DNA of 64,000 nucleotides, from contig NZ_MZGS01000023.1 of NCBI RefSeq assembly GCF_003111625.1, forward strand, positions 120,310-184,309, written 5' to 3'. This document shows positions 16,959-26,993 of the stretch, one piece after another. The translations under genes and the position numbers were made by a program. A model generated the notes under the pieces. It did not search any database. It saw only the letters and a list, made by a program, of their open reading frames with translations, and had not been told where the DNA came from. Position 1 is the first letter of the stretch. Each line of letters starts with the position of its first letter. Source of the DNA: Methanobrevibacter thaueri. GTDB lineage: Archaea > Methanobacteriota > Methanobacteria > Methanobacteriales > Methanobacteriaceae.

Positions 16959-17007
16959 TGTCGGAAAGTATCTTCCAGCAAAACCTTGGCGGTGGAAAAA
17001 CCCGACA
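16959..17007. ncRNA. Candidate structured RNA element between prf1 and gdhA
   Basis: An outer stem TGTCGG/CCGACA encloses an inner TTCCA/TGGAA stem and a C/G-rich loop containing CCTTGG. It stands out as an isolated GC-rich island in otherwise A+T-rich DNA. It lies beyond the prf1 hairpin and upstream of the gdhA TATA box, so it is in neither mRNA if those signals work as expected. No T-run follows on either strand. I cannot match it to a known family, and strand is undecided. Confidence 0.25.
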
Positions 17008-17032
17008 GAAATTAAATAAAAAAAATAAGTGA

Positions 17033-17052
17033 AAATAGCTTAAAAGCTATTT
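17033..17052 (-). terminator. Hairpin just 3' of prf1
   Basis: AAATAGCTT/AAGCTATTT forms a stem of up to nine pairs starting four bases after the prf1 stop codon. It is a very similar AATAGC/GCTATT stem to the one at the end of nusA (30532-30553). Confidence 0.5.
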
Positions 17053-17055
17053 AAA

Positions 17056-18300
17056 TTAATATTCAACGTAATATCTGAGTATTGCACCGATTCCACCGAA
17101 TGCACGGAACAGCTGCATACCCTCTTCAGTTTCAGTGGAAATAAACTCAACATCAGTGTTCATTTCCTCTGCCTTTTCCACAAACTCCTCGGCCAAATCC
17201 ATTGAGGATTCCTCTTTTAAAACTTCATTACAGTTAGGACATCTTTCCTCAAGGTTATCAGCTTCGGCCTGTGTTTTGACTGTGATTTCCTTTTGAGTTC
17301 CGCAGCTAGGACATGTGAATGTCTTGCGCATGCTGGTCAGATCCTCGGATAAAAGCAACACGTCAACAGCACCTATGGTCAGGTTGTTTCTAACCTCATC
17401 CTCCCCATAGGAGTAAAGACCCTTATCCTTTCTCAATTCATGGATGAACCTTTGAACAAGTTTCTTTTCCTGCATAACATCAAGATTTGCCAAATCATCT
17501 GCGGATTTTGCGATAACCTCACGAATGCCCTCTTCACCAGTGTAGGAAGTGTCGACGACAGACATGACCTTATCCTTTAATTCATATTGGAGGTAATCCC
17601 CTTCATAGAAATCCTTTTTGGTGAAACCAGGCCCTCCAATGATGATTCCTTTCAAATCATCCTTGAGTGGGAGGAATGCCTCATTCATATGGTCCCCAAT
17701 ACGTTTCAGGAACTGGTGAGCAAGATCCTCAATGACACGGTCAAACCTCCTTTGTGACTGACCCCCTGCCTTGTGCTTTCCAGGAACACCACTGGTCAGG
17801 TGACCGAGAATGTTTTCCTTTTTACCTTTCAATGTAGCATAGGTGGCCTCATTTCTGTCAATAACGGCAACGCCGTAGACATCATGCTCCTCAATCATGT
17901 ATTCCAAAGGCTCCAGGAAGAACTCATTGTTACACTTATACCAATAGGTTGTAACCGGTTCAGGTGGCTCTATGATATATTTCTCCATCTTTTCGGTACC
18001 AGGACCGCCCTTAGGAATCATACCTACAAATAAAACCAAACCTGTTTCAGGAGGTTGCCTGTATAACTTGATGCTTTCCAATATTACCGCAATTGCAGAC
18101 TGTACATTTTTTCTTGTTTGTTTACTCTTGATGTTAGCACTCTGACCCATTTCGTCTCTCATGTGCTTACCGACATCACTCAACTGTTTGTTTGGTGGAA
18201 TGTAAACGGAAACAAGCTCAGTACCTCTGCCTCTCTTATTTGCTAATTCTTTTAATGTCTTTTTAAATTCATATAATTCTTTTGATGATACTCCAGCCAT
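17056..18300 (-). CDS. prf1: Archaeal peptide chain release factor 1 (aRF1)
   Basis: The 414-residue product is a full-length aRF1/eRF1-type factor that recognises all three stop codons. Domain 1 carries the NIKS motif (residues 56-59, [12 protein letters not shown]), which contacts the stop codon. Domain 2 carries the GGQ motif (179-181, [14 protein letters not shown]), which triggers peptidyl-tRNA hydrolysis. Near the C-terminus is a zinc-ribbon-like set of cysteines (CPSCGT ... CPNC) in the minidomain, common in archaeal RF1. It is divergent from the dihydrouridine synthase gene across a short A+T-rich intergenic promoter region (18301-18397). Confidence 0.96.
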   Translation of the reverse strand: MAGVSSKELYEFKKTLKELANKRGRGTELVSVYIPPNKQLSDVGKHMRDEMGQSANIKSKQTRKNVQSAIAVILESIKLYRQPPETGLVLFVGMIPKGGPGTEKMEKYIIEPPEPVTTYWYKCNNEFFLEPLEYMIEEHDVYGVAVIDRNEATYATLKGKKENILGHLTSGVPGKHKAGGQSQRRFDRVIEDLAHQFLKRIGDHMNEAFLPLKDDLKGIIIGGPGFTKKDFYEGDYLQYELKDKVMSVVDTSYTGEEGIREVIAKSADDLANLDVMQEKKLVQRFIHELRKDKGLYSYGEDEVRNNLTIGAVDVLLLSEDLTSMRKTFTCPSCGTQKEITVKTQAEADNLEERCPNCNEVLKEESSMDLAEEFVEKAEEMNTDVEFISTETEEGMQLFRAFGGIGAILRYYVEY

Positions 18301-18406
18301 GTTATCCCATAAAAATTAAATTAATATAATAGATATAATTATATAAATACAAATATAAATAATTAATGAAAAAACACCAAAAAATCAATAATCTTATGTG
18401 AATTTT

Positions 18407-19387
18407 ATGAAATGGAAAATTGGCAATGTCAAAATAGACAATCAGGTGGCACTTGCACCGATGGCAGGAATATGCGATTCGGCATTCAGAAGGATTGCAA
18501 AGTCCATGGGCTGCGGTTTGCTGTCGACCGAAATGGTATCTGACAAGGCATTGATGTATAACAACTGGAAAACCCAGTCAATGCTTTACATGACAGACTC
18601 AGAAAGGCCAATTTCCCAACAGATATTCGGATCAGGAGCCGAATCCTTCAAGATAGCTGCCGCATACATTGAAGAGAACATGAAACCCGACATAATCGAC
18701 ATAAACATGGGATGTCCCGTCACCAAGGTAGCAGTCAAGGCCCAAGCAGGAAGCGCACTTCTAAAGGACCCTGATAAAATCAGGGACATCATCAGTGCGG
18801 TCGTCGATACTGTGGACCTTCCCGTGACCGCCAAAATCAGAAGCGGATGGAACAATAAATGCATCAATGCGGTCGAAATAGCCAAAATTGTGGATGATTG
18901 CGGTGCTTCAGCAATTACCGTCCATCCCCGCACACGCGAGGAGCGCTACGGCATCAGGGCAAACTGGTCCATCATCAAAAAGGTCAAGGAAAACGTTTCA
19001 ATACCCGTAATTGGAAACGGGGACATATTCACATGCTACGATGCAAAAAGAATGATTGATGAAACCGGCTGTGATGCGATAATGATTGGCAGGGGAGTCC
19101 TGGGCAACCCTTGGCTAATTAAACAATGCATCGAATACCTGGATGAGGGAATCGAACCTGAGAGGGTCACGTTGGAAGAAAGGATTGAAATGATAAAAAG
19201 ACATGCAGAGCTATTGAGCGACATAAGGCCTGAAAAGGTTGCAATGCATAAGATGAGAACCCATGCCGCATATTACCTGAAAGGGCGCTACCGAAGCGCT
19301 GAAATAAAGCCAAGACTGTTTAAGATGAATACGAAAGAGGAACTCTTTGACTTGCTTGACGAATATGTCGAGTTAGTGGCCTATTAA
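18407..19387 (+). CDS. dus: tRNA-dihydrouridine synthase
   Basis: Starting at ATG 18407 (MKWKIGNVKIDNQVALAPMAGICDSAFRR in pieces), the product is a Dus TIM-barrel: the FMN-binding LAPMAGICDSAFR, the DINMGCPVTKV motif with the catalytic cysteine, SAITVHPRTREERYG and IPVIGNGDIFTCYDAK with the flavin phosphate site IMIGRGVLGNPWLI. It reduces uridine to dihydrouridine in tRNA D-loops using NAD(P)H. An in-frame GTG at 18398 could add three residues; GTGA there also serves as the ribosome binding site for the ATG, so I prefer the shorter form. Length (about 326 aa) is typical. Confidence 0.92.
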   Translation: MKWKIGNVKIDNQVALAPMAGICDSAFRRIAKSMGCGLLSTEMVSDKALMYNNWKTQSMLYMTDSERPISQQIFGSGAESFKIAAAYIEENMKPDIIDINMGCPVTKVAVKAQAGSALLKDPDKIRDIISAVVDTVDLPVTAKIRSGWNNKCINAVEIAKIVDDCGASAITVHPRTREERYGIRANWSIIKKVKENVSIPVIGNGDIFTCYDAKRMIDETGCDAIMIGRGVLGNPWLIKQCIEYLDEGIEPERVTLEERIEMIKRHAELLSDIRPEKVAMHKMRTHAAYYLKGRYRSAEIKPRLFKMNTKEELFDLLDEYVELVAY

Positions 19388-19388
19388 C

Positions 19389-20363
19389 TCATATAGGTTT
19401 ATCAAGCAATTCGCTGCCAAATTTTTCATACAGTTCCAAATCAGCACTTGAAATGGTGTTTATCTCCATCAGGTCCATTCCAGTAATCTCCATCACTTCA
19501 CGAGCCATATGAACATAAGTGTCAGGGTAGTCATTGTAACCGAATATGTGCCATATGACATCATTTTCAAAGACCATCTCCAGGTACCAGTCATATCCCT
19601 CCAAGTCATCGGGATCACGAGTCCTGGACTTATTGTGGTATTCGTCAAAAATCCACGTGTAAACATGATACTTTTCAAGCAATTCCAAAATTAAGCTTTT
19701 ATCATTAGCAGTCAAGTCCTTCTCGACATATCCGTCAATCTTATTTTTCTCAAAATTAATAATCAACCGTGGATTCGGAAGCTCATAGGGATATGTGCGG
19801 TAATGTCCGAATTCAATTGCCTTGATTGCTAACCTGTCAGGGCCATAAACGCCGTCACGCCTGATGTCATAGTACAGAGGAGTTGCCAATTGCCTTTGGT
19901 AATTCAGGTGAAGCACATCAAAACCGAAGAGATTGCTTAAAATCTCCCCAAATCGAATCCAGTTAAGCGGATAATTGTTTTTAAATGCATACTCCTCAAA
20001 ATTATCTGTGGAATAGATTATGACCTGGCAGGAATAGACCAGCTCAAGCTTTTCAAAATAGGAGAACTCTTCTGATTGAAAACCCTCAAAAAGGTTCAAT
20101 TCATTGAAATCATGGATAAAATCATCAATTTGCTCATCAGTCAGTCTATGGATTTTGCTTGTCATCCTGCGCCTTAAATCGACAAGTATGCCAACCCATG
20201 AATCATCACAAATCGGATTTTCCTTAACGAATTTGTCGCCACTGCCACGCTCTGAAATTTTATAATAGGCATTCCTGTTCACCAAATCAATTGTGAAACA
20301 CTCATAATGGCGATTTAACCGCTTGAAATTAAACCTTTGTGTGATTTCAATTTTTTCAATCAT
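19389..20363 (-). CDS. Hypothetical protein, 324 aa
   Basis: Not recognised. The protein is acidic and rich in Tyr, Phe and Asp. Its N-terminal part (YECFTIDLVNRNAYYKIS, then DSWVGILVDLRRRMTSKIHRLTDEQID in pieces) and its C-terminal part, with WIFDEYHNKSRTRDPDDLEGYDWYLEMVF and HIFGYNDYPDTY, look like two related beta-sheet/helix modules that might bind a ligand or surface. There is no signal peptide or membrane segment. It converges on dus, whose stop codon is two bases away, and is divergent from the zinc-ribbon gene at 20463. Confidence 0.6.
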   Translation of the reverse strand: MIEKIEITQRFNFKRLNRHYECFTIDLVNRNAYYKISERGSGDKFVKENPICDDSWVGILVDLRRRMTSKIHRLTDEQIDDFIHDFNELNLFEGFQSEEFSYFEKLELVYSCQVIIYSTDNFEEYAFKNNYPLNWIRFGEILSNLFGFDVLHLNYQRQLATPLYYDIRRDGVYGPDRLAIKAIEFGHYRTYPYELPNPRLIINFEKNKIDGYVEKDLTANDKSLILELLEKYHVYTWIFDEYHNKSRTRDPDDLEGYDWYLEMVFENDVIWHIFGYNDYPDTYVHMAREVMEITGMDLMEINTISSADLELYEKFGSELLDKPI

Positions 20364-20462
20364 GATATCCTCAATCTAATTATATCATCTAAGTTTAATA
20401 TAACTATCCAAAACAATACATTTATTAATTATTATTGGTTAATTAATTAACTAAGTGATAGT

Positions 20463-20981
20463 ATGATTAGAAGATGTCCTCAATGCGGAACAACAAGCGA
20501 TGACATGTATGGATTTTGTATAAAGTGCGGACACGAATTTCCAAAAATCCCCACTGATTCAAGCATATGTCCACTATGCCAGTATCCAAACCCGGATGAA
20601 GCGGATTACTGCGTGAAATGTGGAACCCCCCTTGTCTTCAAAAAACAATTTGAAGGAGACCCAAACAGCTCCCTAAATCCGATTGTGATAAAAAAAGAAG
20701 TCATCAGGGATGCTCAGCAATACAAATCCAACAGAACCAGCAGACTGTTGATAGTCTTCGGATACATCTTCTCAATTCTTGGAGGAATCCTCGGATTGAT
20801 CATTGCAATTTACCTATCCACCAGAAAGGATCCGGTTGCCCGAAAGCACGGACACATACAATTGGCAATATTCGGATTCTACATTGCGTTGATTGTGATT
20901 TTATTTGCAACAGGACACATGCCTGCAGATGCCATATCACAGTATCAGCAAATGCTAGGGGGAAACTTTACCTCCATTTAA
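20463..20981 (+). CDS. Membrane protein with two N-terminal zinc ribbons
   Basis: Two CxxC...CxxC units open the protein (CPQCGTTSDDMYGFCIKCG and CPLCQYPNPDEADYCVKCG), each able to hold a zinc ion. A charged linker follows, then two hydrophobic segments (LLIVFGYIFSILGGILGLIIAIYL at about 96-120 and LAIFGFYIALIVILFAT at about 138-155), so the ribbons would be cytoplasmic on a small membrane anchor. Such zinc-ribbon membrane proteins are common in methanogens and their role is unknown. The last 27 bases overlap the convergent rimI gene. Confidence 0.75.
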   Translation: MIRRCPQCGTTSDDMYGFCIKCGHEFPKIPTDSSICPLCQYPNPDEADYCVKCGTPLVFKKQFEGDPNSSLNPIVIKKEVIRDAQQYKSNRTSRLLIVFGYIFSILGGILGLIIAIYLSTRKDPVARKHGHIQLAIFGFYIALIVILFATGHMPADAISQYQQMLGGNFTSI

Positions 20982-21407
20982 TGGAATGTACATTATTATA
21001 GCCCCATCACCGTTCTCGTAGTATCCCGGAACCACACGGTCTATCTTAAAATTAAATGTCTTGTAAAACTCAACTGCACCAGTGTTGTTTTCGTTCACTT
21101 CCAGATATATTGCACGGATATTCAAAAGGGACAGGATTGAAATCGCCTTTACCAACAATTGCGTTCCGGCGCCCAAACGGCGATAGTTCTTATCGACGGC
21201 TATCGATATGATGTGACCCTGATCCTCGTATTTAATCCAAAAAATGACATAACCGATGACATAGCCATCTTCTTCTGCCACCAGAAAACCCACACCCATC
21301 TCATATAGCTGTTGAACCATTTCTATCCCATAAGATTGGTTAAAGGACATGCTTTCTATTTCAAAAACTCTTTTTAAATCGTTTGGTGTGAATTTTCTAA
21401 CAATCAT
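20955..21407 (-). CDS. rimI: GNAT acetyltransferase, RimI-like (N-terminal protein acetylation)
   Basis: The 150-residue product has GNAT motifs: the acetyl-CoA loop YRRLGAGTQLLVKAISIL, which fits the (R/Q)-x-x-G-x-(G/A) pattern, and AIYLEVNENNTGAVEFYKTFNFKI with the typical 'N..A..FY...GF' end. It opens MIVRKFTPNDLKRVFEIE. Archaeal RimI homologues acetylate protein N-termini (Ard1-like), and the family is often annotated rimI. It is convergent with, and overlaps, the zinc-ribbon gene by 27 bases, so the two mRNAs would have complementary 3' ends. Confidence 0.85.
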   Translation of the reverse strand: MIVRKFTPNDLKRVFEIESMSFNQSYGIEMVQQLYEMGVGFLVAEEDGYVIGYVIFWIKYEDQGHIISIAVDKNYRRLGAGTQLLVKAISILSLLNIRAIYLEVNENNTGAVEFYKTFNFKIDRVVPGYYENGDGAIIMYIPLNGGKVSP

Positions 21408-21475
21408 GCTAAACTAAAATTTAAAAAACAATGTATTTAATATTTTGGATACTAATATTAATTAAGGGATTGAAA

Positions 21476-21865
21476 ATGTGGAATGATTTTGCACAATACA
21501 TAATGAATGAAGTCGGAGATGAACCCGTCACAATAGCCGAAATCGCCGTTGGAAAATTTGATAGGATAGCGGATGAATTGTCAAAAAAGGACAATATCAC
21601 CCTTATCAAGACAGACATCTCCCCAAAGGATTCCACTGTAATCATGGACGACATAACAAATCCAAATTTAAAATTATATGAAAATGTGGACCTCATATAT
21701 TCAATAAGACCGCCAAGTGAATTGCAACCCCATTTAGTCAATCTGGCTTGCGAAATCGACTCGCAACTCATCATCAAGCCCCTCACAAACGAGGACTTGA
21801 ACACCGGCAAGGTCAAAATGAAGCTGAAAAATTTCAACAGGGCAAGTTTCTACATTCTAAAGTGA
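21476..21865 (+). CDS. UPF0146 family protein
   Basis: I start at ATG 21476 (MWNDFAQYIMNEVGDEPVTIAEI in pieces), preceded by AAGGGATTG; a longer frame from 21431 would add a hydrophobic stretch without a ribosome binding site. The product (129 aa) has a Rossmann-like core, IAEIAVGKFDRIADELSK, IKTDISPKD and DLIYSIRPPSELQPHLVNLA, as in UPF0146, a methyltransferase-like family of unknown function in methanogens. Its stop is four bases before the ATPase gene, so the two are likely one operon with cobK. Confidence 0.75.
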   Translation: MWNDFAQYIMNEVGDEPVTIAEIAVGKFDRIADELSKKDNITLIKTDISPKDSTVIMDDITNPNLKLYENVDLIYSIRPPSELQPHLVNLACEIDSQLIIKPLTNEDLNTGKVKMKLKNFNRASFYILK

Positions 21866-21869
21866 TACG

Positions 21870-24290
21870 ATGAAAGGCAACGATAACTCCATTCAAACGG
21901 GCCTGACCACAGAAGAGGTCATTGAAAGACAGAAGAAATACGGTTTGAACAAGCTTGACGAGAAAAAGGCAACCCCCCTGATAATACTCTTTTTAAGTCA
22001 GTTTGTCGACATTCTGCTTGGCCTGCTCATAGTGGCTGCCATTGCTGCATATGCTATTGGGGACATTATCGACGCTGGAGTCATTCTTCTTGCAGTCCTA
22101 TTGAATGTCATAATGGGATTCATACAGGAATATCGCTCACAGAAGGCAATGGAAAGCCTCAAGGATTTGATTGTGAAAACTGCAGTCGTCAAGCGGAACA
22201 ATGAAATCCACGAGATAAACTCAGAGGAGCTTACCGTTGGAGACATCGTCATTCTGGAAGAGGGAGGCAAGGTGCCTGCCGACTTGATACTGATTGAAGC
22301 CAATGATCTGAGCTTTGACGAATCATCAATGACAGGAGAATCAGAGGCAATCCACAAGAGCGTTGACGATGAGGTCTACATGGATTCAAACATCCTTTCC
22401 GGAAACGGAATGGGAATAGTCAAGAACATCGGGATGAAAACAAAAATCGGCGAAATCGCACAGATCGTTCAGGAGGATGATGAGGAAACCCCGCTCAAGA
22501 CAAAGGTGGGAAATCTTGGAAAGACACTGTCAATCATTGCAATCATTGTCTGTATTGCAGTGTTCATTTTGGAGCTCTTTAAGGGCGTTCCGCTTGTAGA
22601 GACATTCATGACTGCCGTTTCACTTGCTGTTGCAGCCATTCCTGAAGGATTGCCTGCGGTCCTGACATTGACATTGGCGCTTGGAATGTCACAAATGGCC
22701 AAATCCGATGCGATTGTCAGAAAACTCCTGTCTGTTGAAACCTTGGGGTCCTGTACCATAATCTGCAGTGACAAGACAGGCACACTTACCGAAAACAGGA
22801 TGACCGTTGTTGACTCATACTTCACAAATGAGGAGAAAACCCTAAAGATAGGAAAACTCTGTAACAATGCAATCATCGCCAACGAAGAGGTTATAGGAAA
22901 CCAGACCGATGGAGCAATCTTAAAATACTGCAGGGACGTTGAAATCGAGCTTGAGAGGATTGATGAAATTCCTCTTGACAGTAATCGTAAAATGATGACC
23001 ACTACACATATCCTAAACGATAAAGACAATATTGTTTTAACAAAAGGTGCTCCAGAAATAATTCTAGGCAAATGCAAATACATAGATAATAATGGAAATA
23101 TCGAAATAATTAACGATGAATTCAAGGAAATCATAAGTAAAAAAATTGATGAAATGAGCGACAAGGCTCTGAGAGTAATCGGGTTTGCATACAAAATCGA
23201 AGATGACGCACCTCTTGAAGAGGGACTGGCATTTACAGGATTGCTCGGATTGATAGACCCTCCTAAAAAGGATGCCAAAAATGCCGTGGATGCATGTAAA
23301 AAAGCTGGAATACAGGTAAAAATGATTACCGGAGACTACAAGAAAACAGCATGCGCAATAGCTAAGGAATTGGGAATCCTGACAGACGGCATGGTCATAA
23401 CCGGTGAAGAGCTTGAAAGCATGACCCTGGAGGAGTACCATAAGATTGCAAACGACATTCAAGTTTATGCCCGTGTGAAACCGGCACAGAAAATGATGAT
23501 CGTTGAGGCCCTTAAGGATACAGGAAACATAGTTGCAATGACCGGAGACGGCGTCAATGATGCCCCTGCACTCAAAAAGGCATCAATCGGTGTTGCTATG
23601 GGTGACGGAACAGATGTTGCCAAGGAATCCGCAGACATGGTCGTGCAGAACAATGATTTTACAACAATCGTCAAGGCCATTAAAGAGGGACGTAAGATTT
23701 ATGACAACATCAAGAGATTCGTCAAGTTCCAGGTATCCACCAATGTGGGTGCAATACTTACCATTGTTGGAAGCTCATTATTGTCCCTACCGTTACCGTT
23801 CAACCCGGTGCAGCTTCTATGGCTGAACATAGTGATGGATGGACCTCCTGCCCAGACATTGGGTGTTGAAGGCGCCGAAAGGGATTTGATGGAGCGTCCT
23901 CCAGAAACAGGAGACATCCTGACAAGAAAAACATTGGCTGAAATCCTGATTTCAGGAATTGTGATGGCAATAGGAACAATAGCCGTGTTCGCCTATGAGT
24001 TCAGCATCAATGCCACAGAGCAAAAGGCCATGACAGTCGCATTTACCCTGTTCGTAATGTATCAGCTCTTCAACGCATACAACAGAAAGGCCGATTCTGA
24101 CGCATCAAGCAAATACCTATACCTGGCAATTGTCCTTTCATTCGTGCTTCAGGTGCTGATCATATACATTCCGCAACTGCAACTCATATTCAGAACAACC
24201 TCACTTAATCTGATGGAATGGGTGATGATTATAATCGTTGCTTTAACAATAGTTGTTGCAGATAAACTGATGACCAGAGTGATAAAATGA
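21870..24290 (+). CDS. P-type cation-transporting ATPase, calcium/SERCA-like
   Basis: The 806-residue product is a complete P2-type ATPase. The actuator domain has TGES (SMTGESEAIHKS); the phosphorylation site is Asp301 in CSDKTGTLTENRM; the nucleotide-binding loop is near VLTKGAPEIILGKC; and the hinge is AMTGDGVNDAPALKKASIGVAMG. Transmembrane segment 4 carries AAIPEGLPAV and segment 6 NIVMDGPPAQTLGVE, as in calcium pumps (PEGL plus N..D). About ten membrane helices are seen. It most likely exports Ca2+ at the cost of ATP; Mn2+ or other cations remain possible. It overlaps the next gene by four bases. Confidence 0.93.
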   Translation: MKGNDNSIQTGLTTEEVIERQKKYGLNKLDEKKATPLIILFLSQFVDILLGLLIVAAIAAYAIGDIIDAGVILLAVLLNVIMGFIQEYRSQKAMESLKDLIVKTAVVKRNNEIHEINSEELTVGDIVILEEGGKVPADLILIEANDLSFDESSMTGESEAIHKSVDDEVYMDSNILSGNGMGIVKNIGMKTKIGEIAQIVQEDDEETPLKTKVGNLGKTLSIIAIIVCIAVFILELFKGVPLVETFMTAVSLAVAAIPEGLPAVLTLTLALGMSQMAKSDAIVRKLLSVETLGSCTIICSDKTGTLTENRMTVVDSYFTNEEKTLKIGKLCNNAIIANEEVIGNQTDGAILKYCRDVEIELERIDEIPLDSNRKMMTTTHILNDKDNIVLTKGAPEIILGKCKYIDNNGNIEIINDEFKEIISKKIDEMSDKALRVIGFAYKIEDDAPLEEGLAFTGLLGLIDPPKKDAKNAVDACKKAGIQVKMITGDYKKTACAIAKELGILTDGMVITGEELESMTLEEYHKIANDIQVYARVKPAQKMMIVEALKDTGNIVAMTGDGVNDAPALKKASIGVAMGDGTDVAKESADMVVQNNDFTTIVKAIKEGRKIYDNIKRFVKFQVSTNVGAILTIVGSSLLSLPLPFNPVQLLWLNIVMDGPPAQTLGVEGAERDLMERPPETGDILTRKTLAEILISGIVMAIGTIAVFAYEFSINATEQKAMTVAFTLFVMYQLFNAYNRKADSDASSKYLYLAIVLSFVLQVLIIYIPQLQLIFRTTSLNLMEWVMIIIVALTIVVADKLMTRVIK

Positions 24291-25072
24291 AAGTATTCCT
24301 GCTCGGCGGAACCAAAGATTCCATAAACATAATACAGCACATCAAGGAAAATTATGATTATTACATTTTAACAACCACCACCACAGAATATGGTGGAAAA
24401 CTGGCCAAGGAAGGGGGAAGTGACGATACAATAACCAGACCATTGCTGAAGGACGAAATAAGGGAAATCCTCATCAATGAAGACTTCGACCTATTGATTG
24501 ACGCCACACATCCATTCGCAGAACACATCACCCAGACAAGCGCAAGCCTTGCCAGGGAACTGGGCATGCCATATATCCGCTTTGAAAGGCCAACAACAAA
24601 CCTTGAAGGCATAGACACCTCAAACATACATTACGTGAAATCATTTGATAATGCGGGAAAGCTGATAGCCGATGAGTTCAACGAGGGAAACATCCTTCAC
24701 TTTGCAGGCGCAAACACCATGGCAGACATCCTGAATCACGTTTCAGTGGACAGGTTCTACCCAAGGATCCTGAAGGTTGAAAGCTCCATCAGGAAATGTG
24801 AATCACTGAACGTCGACCCAGACCACATCATACCAATGACTGGCGCCGCAACGGTTGAGGAGAACCTTGAGCTGATTGAAAAATACGATGCGAGCGTGAT
24901 GATTACCAAGGAAAGCGGCGAAGTCGGCGGAGTCATAGAAAAGATCCATGCGGCAAACGAAAGGAATGTCGCAATCGTGATGATTCAAAGACCAAAAATA
25001 GATGAATTAAATAAAAATGATATAGTATCTAATCTCGATGAATTAGATATCAAATTAAAAAACTTTTTTTAA
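24287..25072 (+). CDS. cobK: Cobalt-precorrin-6A reductase (CobK/CbiJ)
   Basis: The 261-residue product has the CobK/CbiJ pattern: MKVFLLGGTKDSINI at the start, the middle IDATHPFAEHITQTSASLARELGMPYIRFERP in pieces, then IIPMTGAATVEENLELIEKY and VMITKESGEVGGVIEKI near the end. It reduces the macrocycle in anaerobic cobamide synthesis using NADPH. ATG overlaps the stop of the ATPase gene (ATGA), so the two are co-translated although unrelated in function. The remaining cobamide genes of this window (cobS, a cobZ-like gene) lie near 55-58 kb. Confidence 0.9.
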   Translation: MKVFLLGGTKDSINIIQHIKENYDYYILTTTTTEYGGKLAKEGGSDDTITRPLLKDEIREILINEDFDLLIDATHPFAEHITQTSASLARELGMPYIRFERPTTNLEGIDTSNIHYVKSFDNAGKLIADEFNEGNILHFAGANTMADILNHVSVDRFYPRILKVESSIRKCESLNVDPDHIIPMTGAATVEENLELIEKYDASVMITKESGEVGGVIEKIHAANERNVAIVMIQRPKIDELNKNDIVSNLDELDIKLKNFF

Positions 25073-25091
25073 AAAATAGATAGTATAAAAA

Positions 25092-25175
25092 CGCCGAGAC
25101 TGGGATTTGAACCCAGGCGAGGATGACCTCACAGGATTTCAAGTCCTGCGCCTTACCAGACTAGACTATCTCGGC
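25092..25175 (-). tRNA. tRNA-Ser (anticodon UGA)
   Basis: The minus strand folds as a class II tRNA: acceptor GCCGAGA/TCTCGGC, discriminator G, anticodon stem CAGGA/TCCTG with loop CTTGAAA (anticodon TGA), a long variable arm GAGGTCATCCTC and a T-arm with GTTCAAA. CCA is not encoded. No intron is seen. It lies downstream of rps10 on the same strand. Confidence 0.95.
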
Positions 25176-25211
25176 ATATGAAAAGGAATATTTAGAAAGG
25201 AATCTAAATAT

Positions 25212-25520
25212 TTATCCTTTAAGTTCAATTTCAATACTTACATTATCAGGAACATTGACTTTCATGACTTGTCTCATTGCACGTTCATCAGCTCCAATAC
25301 CGATTAAACGTTTGTGAATCCTGAGTTCCCATTTTTCCCAAGAAGCTTTACCTTCTCCATCTGGAGATTTTCTTGTTGGTACAACTAATTTTTTAGTTGG
25401 TAATGGAATAGGACCAGATAAGTCAACACCAGTTCTTTCAGCAATTTTTTTAAGTTGATCACATACGTATGCTAATTTTTCTGGGTCAGTTCCAGTAAGT
25501 TTAATTCTTGCTTGATTCAT
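25212..25520 (-). CDS. rps10: Small ribosomal subunit protein uS10
   Basis: The 102-residue product [16 protein letters not shown]... carries the conserved [41 protein letters not shown] block (in pieces) of archaeal S10. It assembles in the head of the small subunit. It follows tuf, the usual archaeal str-operon order, separated by 69 bases. Length is standard for the family. Confidence 0.97.
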   Translation of the reverse strand: MNQARIKLTGTDPEKLAYVCDQLKKIAERTGVDLSGPIPLPTKKLVVPTRKSPDGEGKASWEKWELRIHKRLIGIGADERAMRQVMKVNVPDNVSIEIELKG

Positions 25521-25589
25521 GTATTATCCTCCAAAAAAAACAAAATAAAAGAAAGTAATAAATTACTTTCCCATTAATTGTTTAGAAAC

Positions 25590-26843
<1,254 letters not shown>

Positions 26844-26920
26844 TATATAACCTCTTTGTAATATTAAAATACAATATCTATAAGCTTAAATGATAGCTTA
26901 AATTTATTATATATTTTTCA

Positions 26921-26937
26921 ACATATAAATAGATAAT
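26921..26937 (-). promoter_or_regulatory. Probable TATA box of tuf-rps10
   Basis: On the minus strand, CATTATCTATTTATATG gives a TTTATATG TATA element about 80 bases upstream of tuf, in the 150-base gap behind fusA. It would let tuf be expressed above the rest of the str cluster. Confidence 0.4.
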
Positions 26938-26993
26938 GTTTTTTTCATGAATTTTTATAAAAATATAAAAAATTAAAAATTTAAATTTTAATT

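Noticed and set aside
22469..23278. A 269-codon open frame antisense to the P-type ATPase.
   Set aside because: Its product is a Ser/Ile/Leu-rich low-complexity shadow of the conserved ATPase, with no ribosome binding site or motifs.
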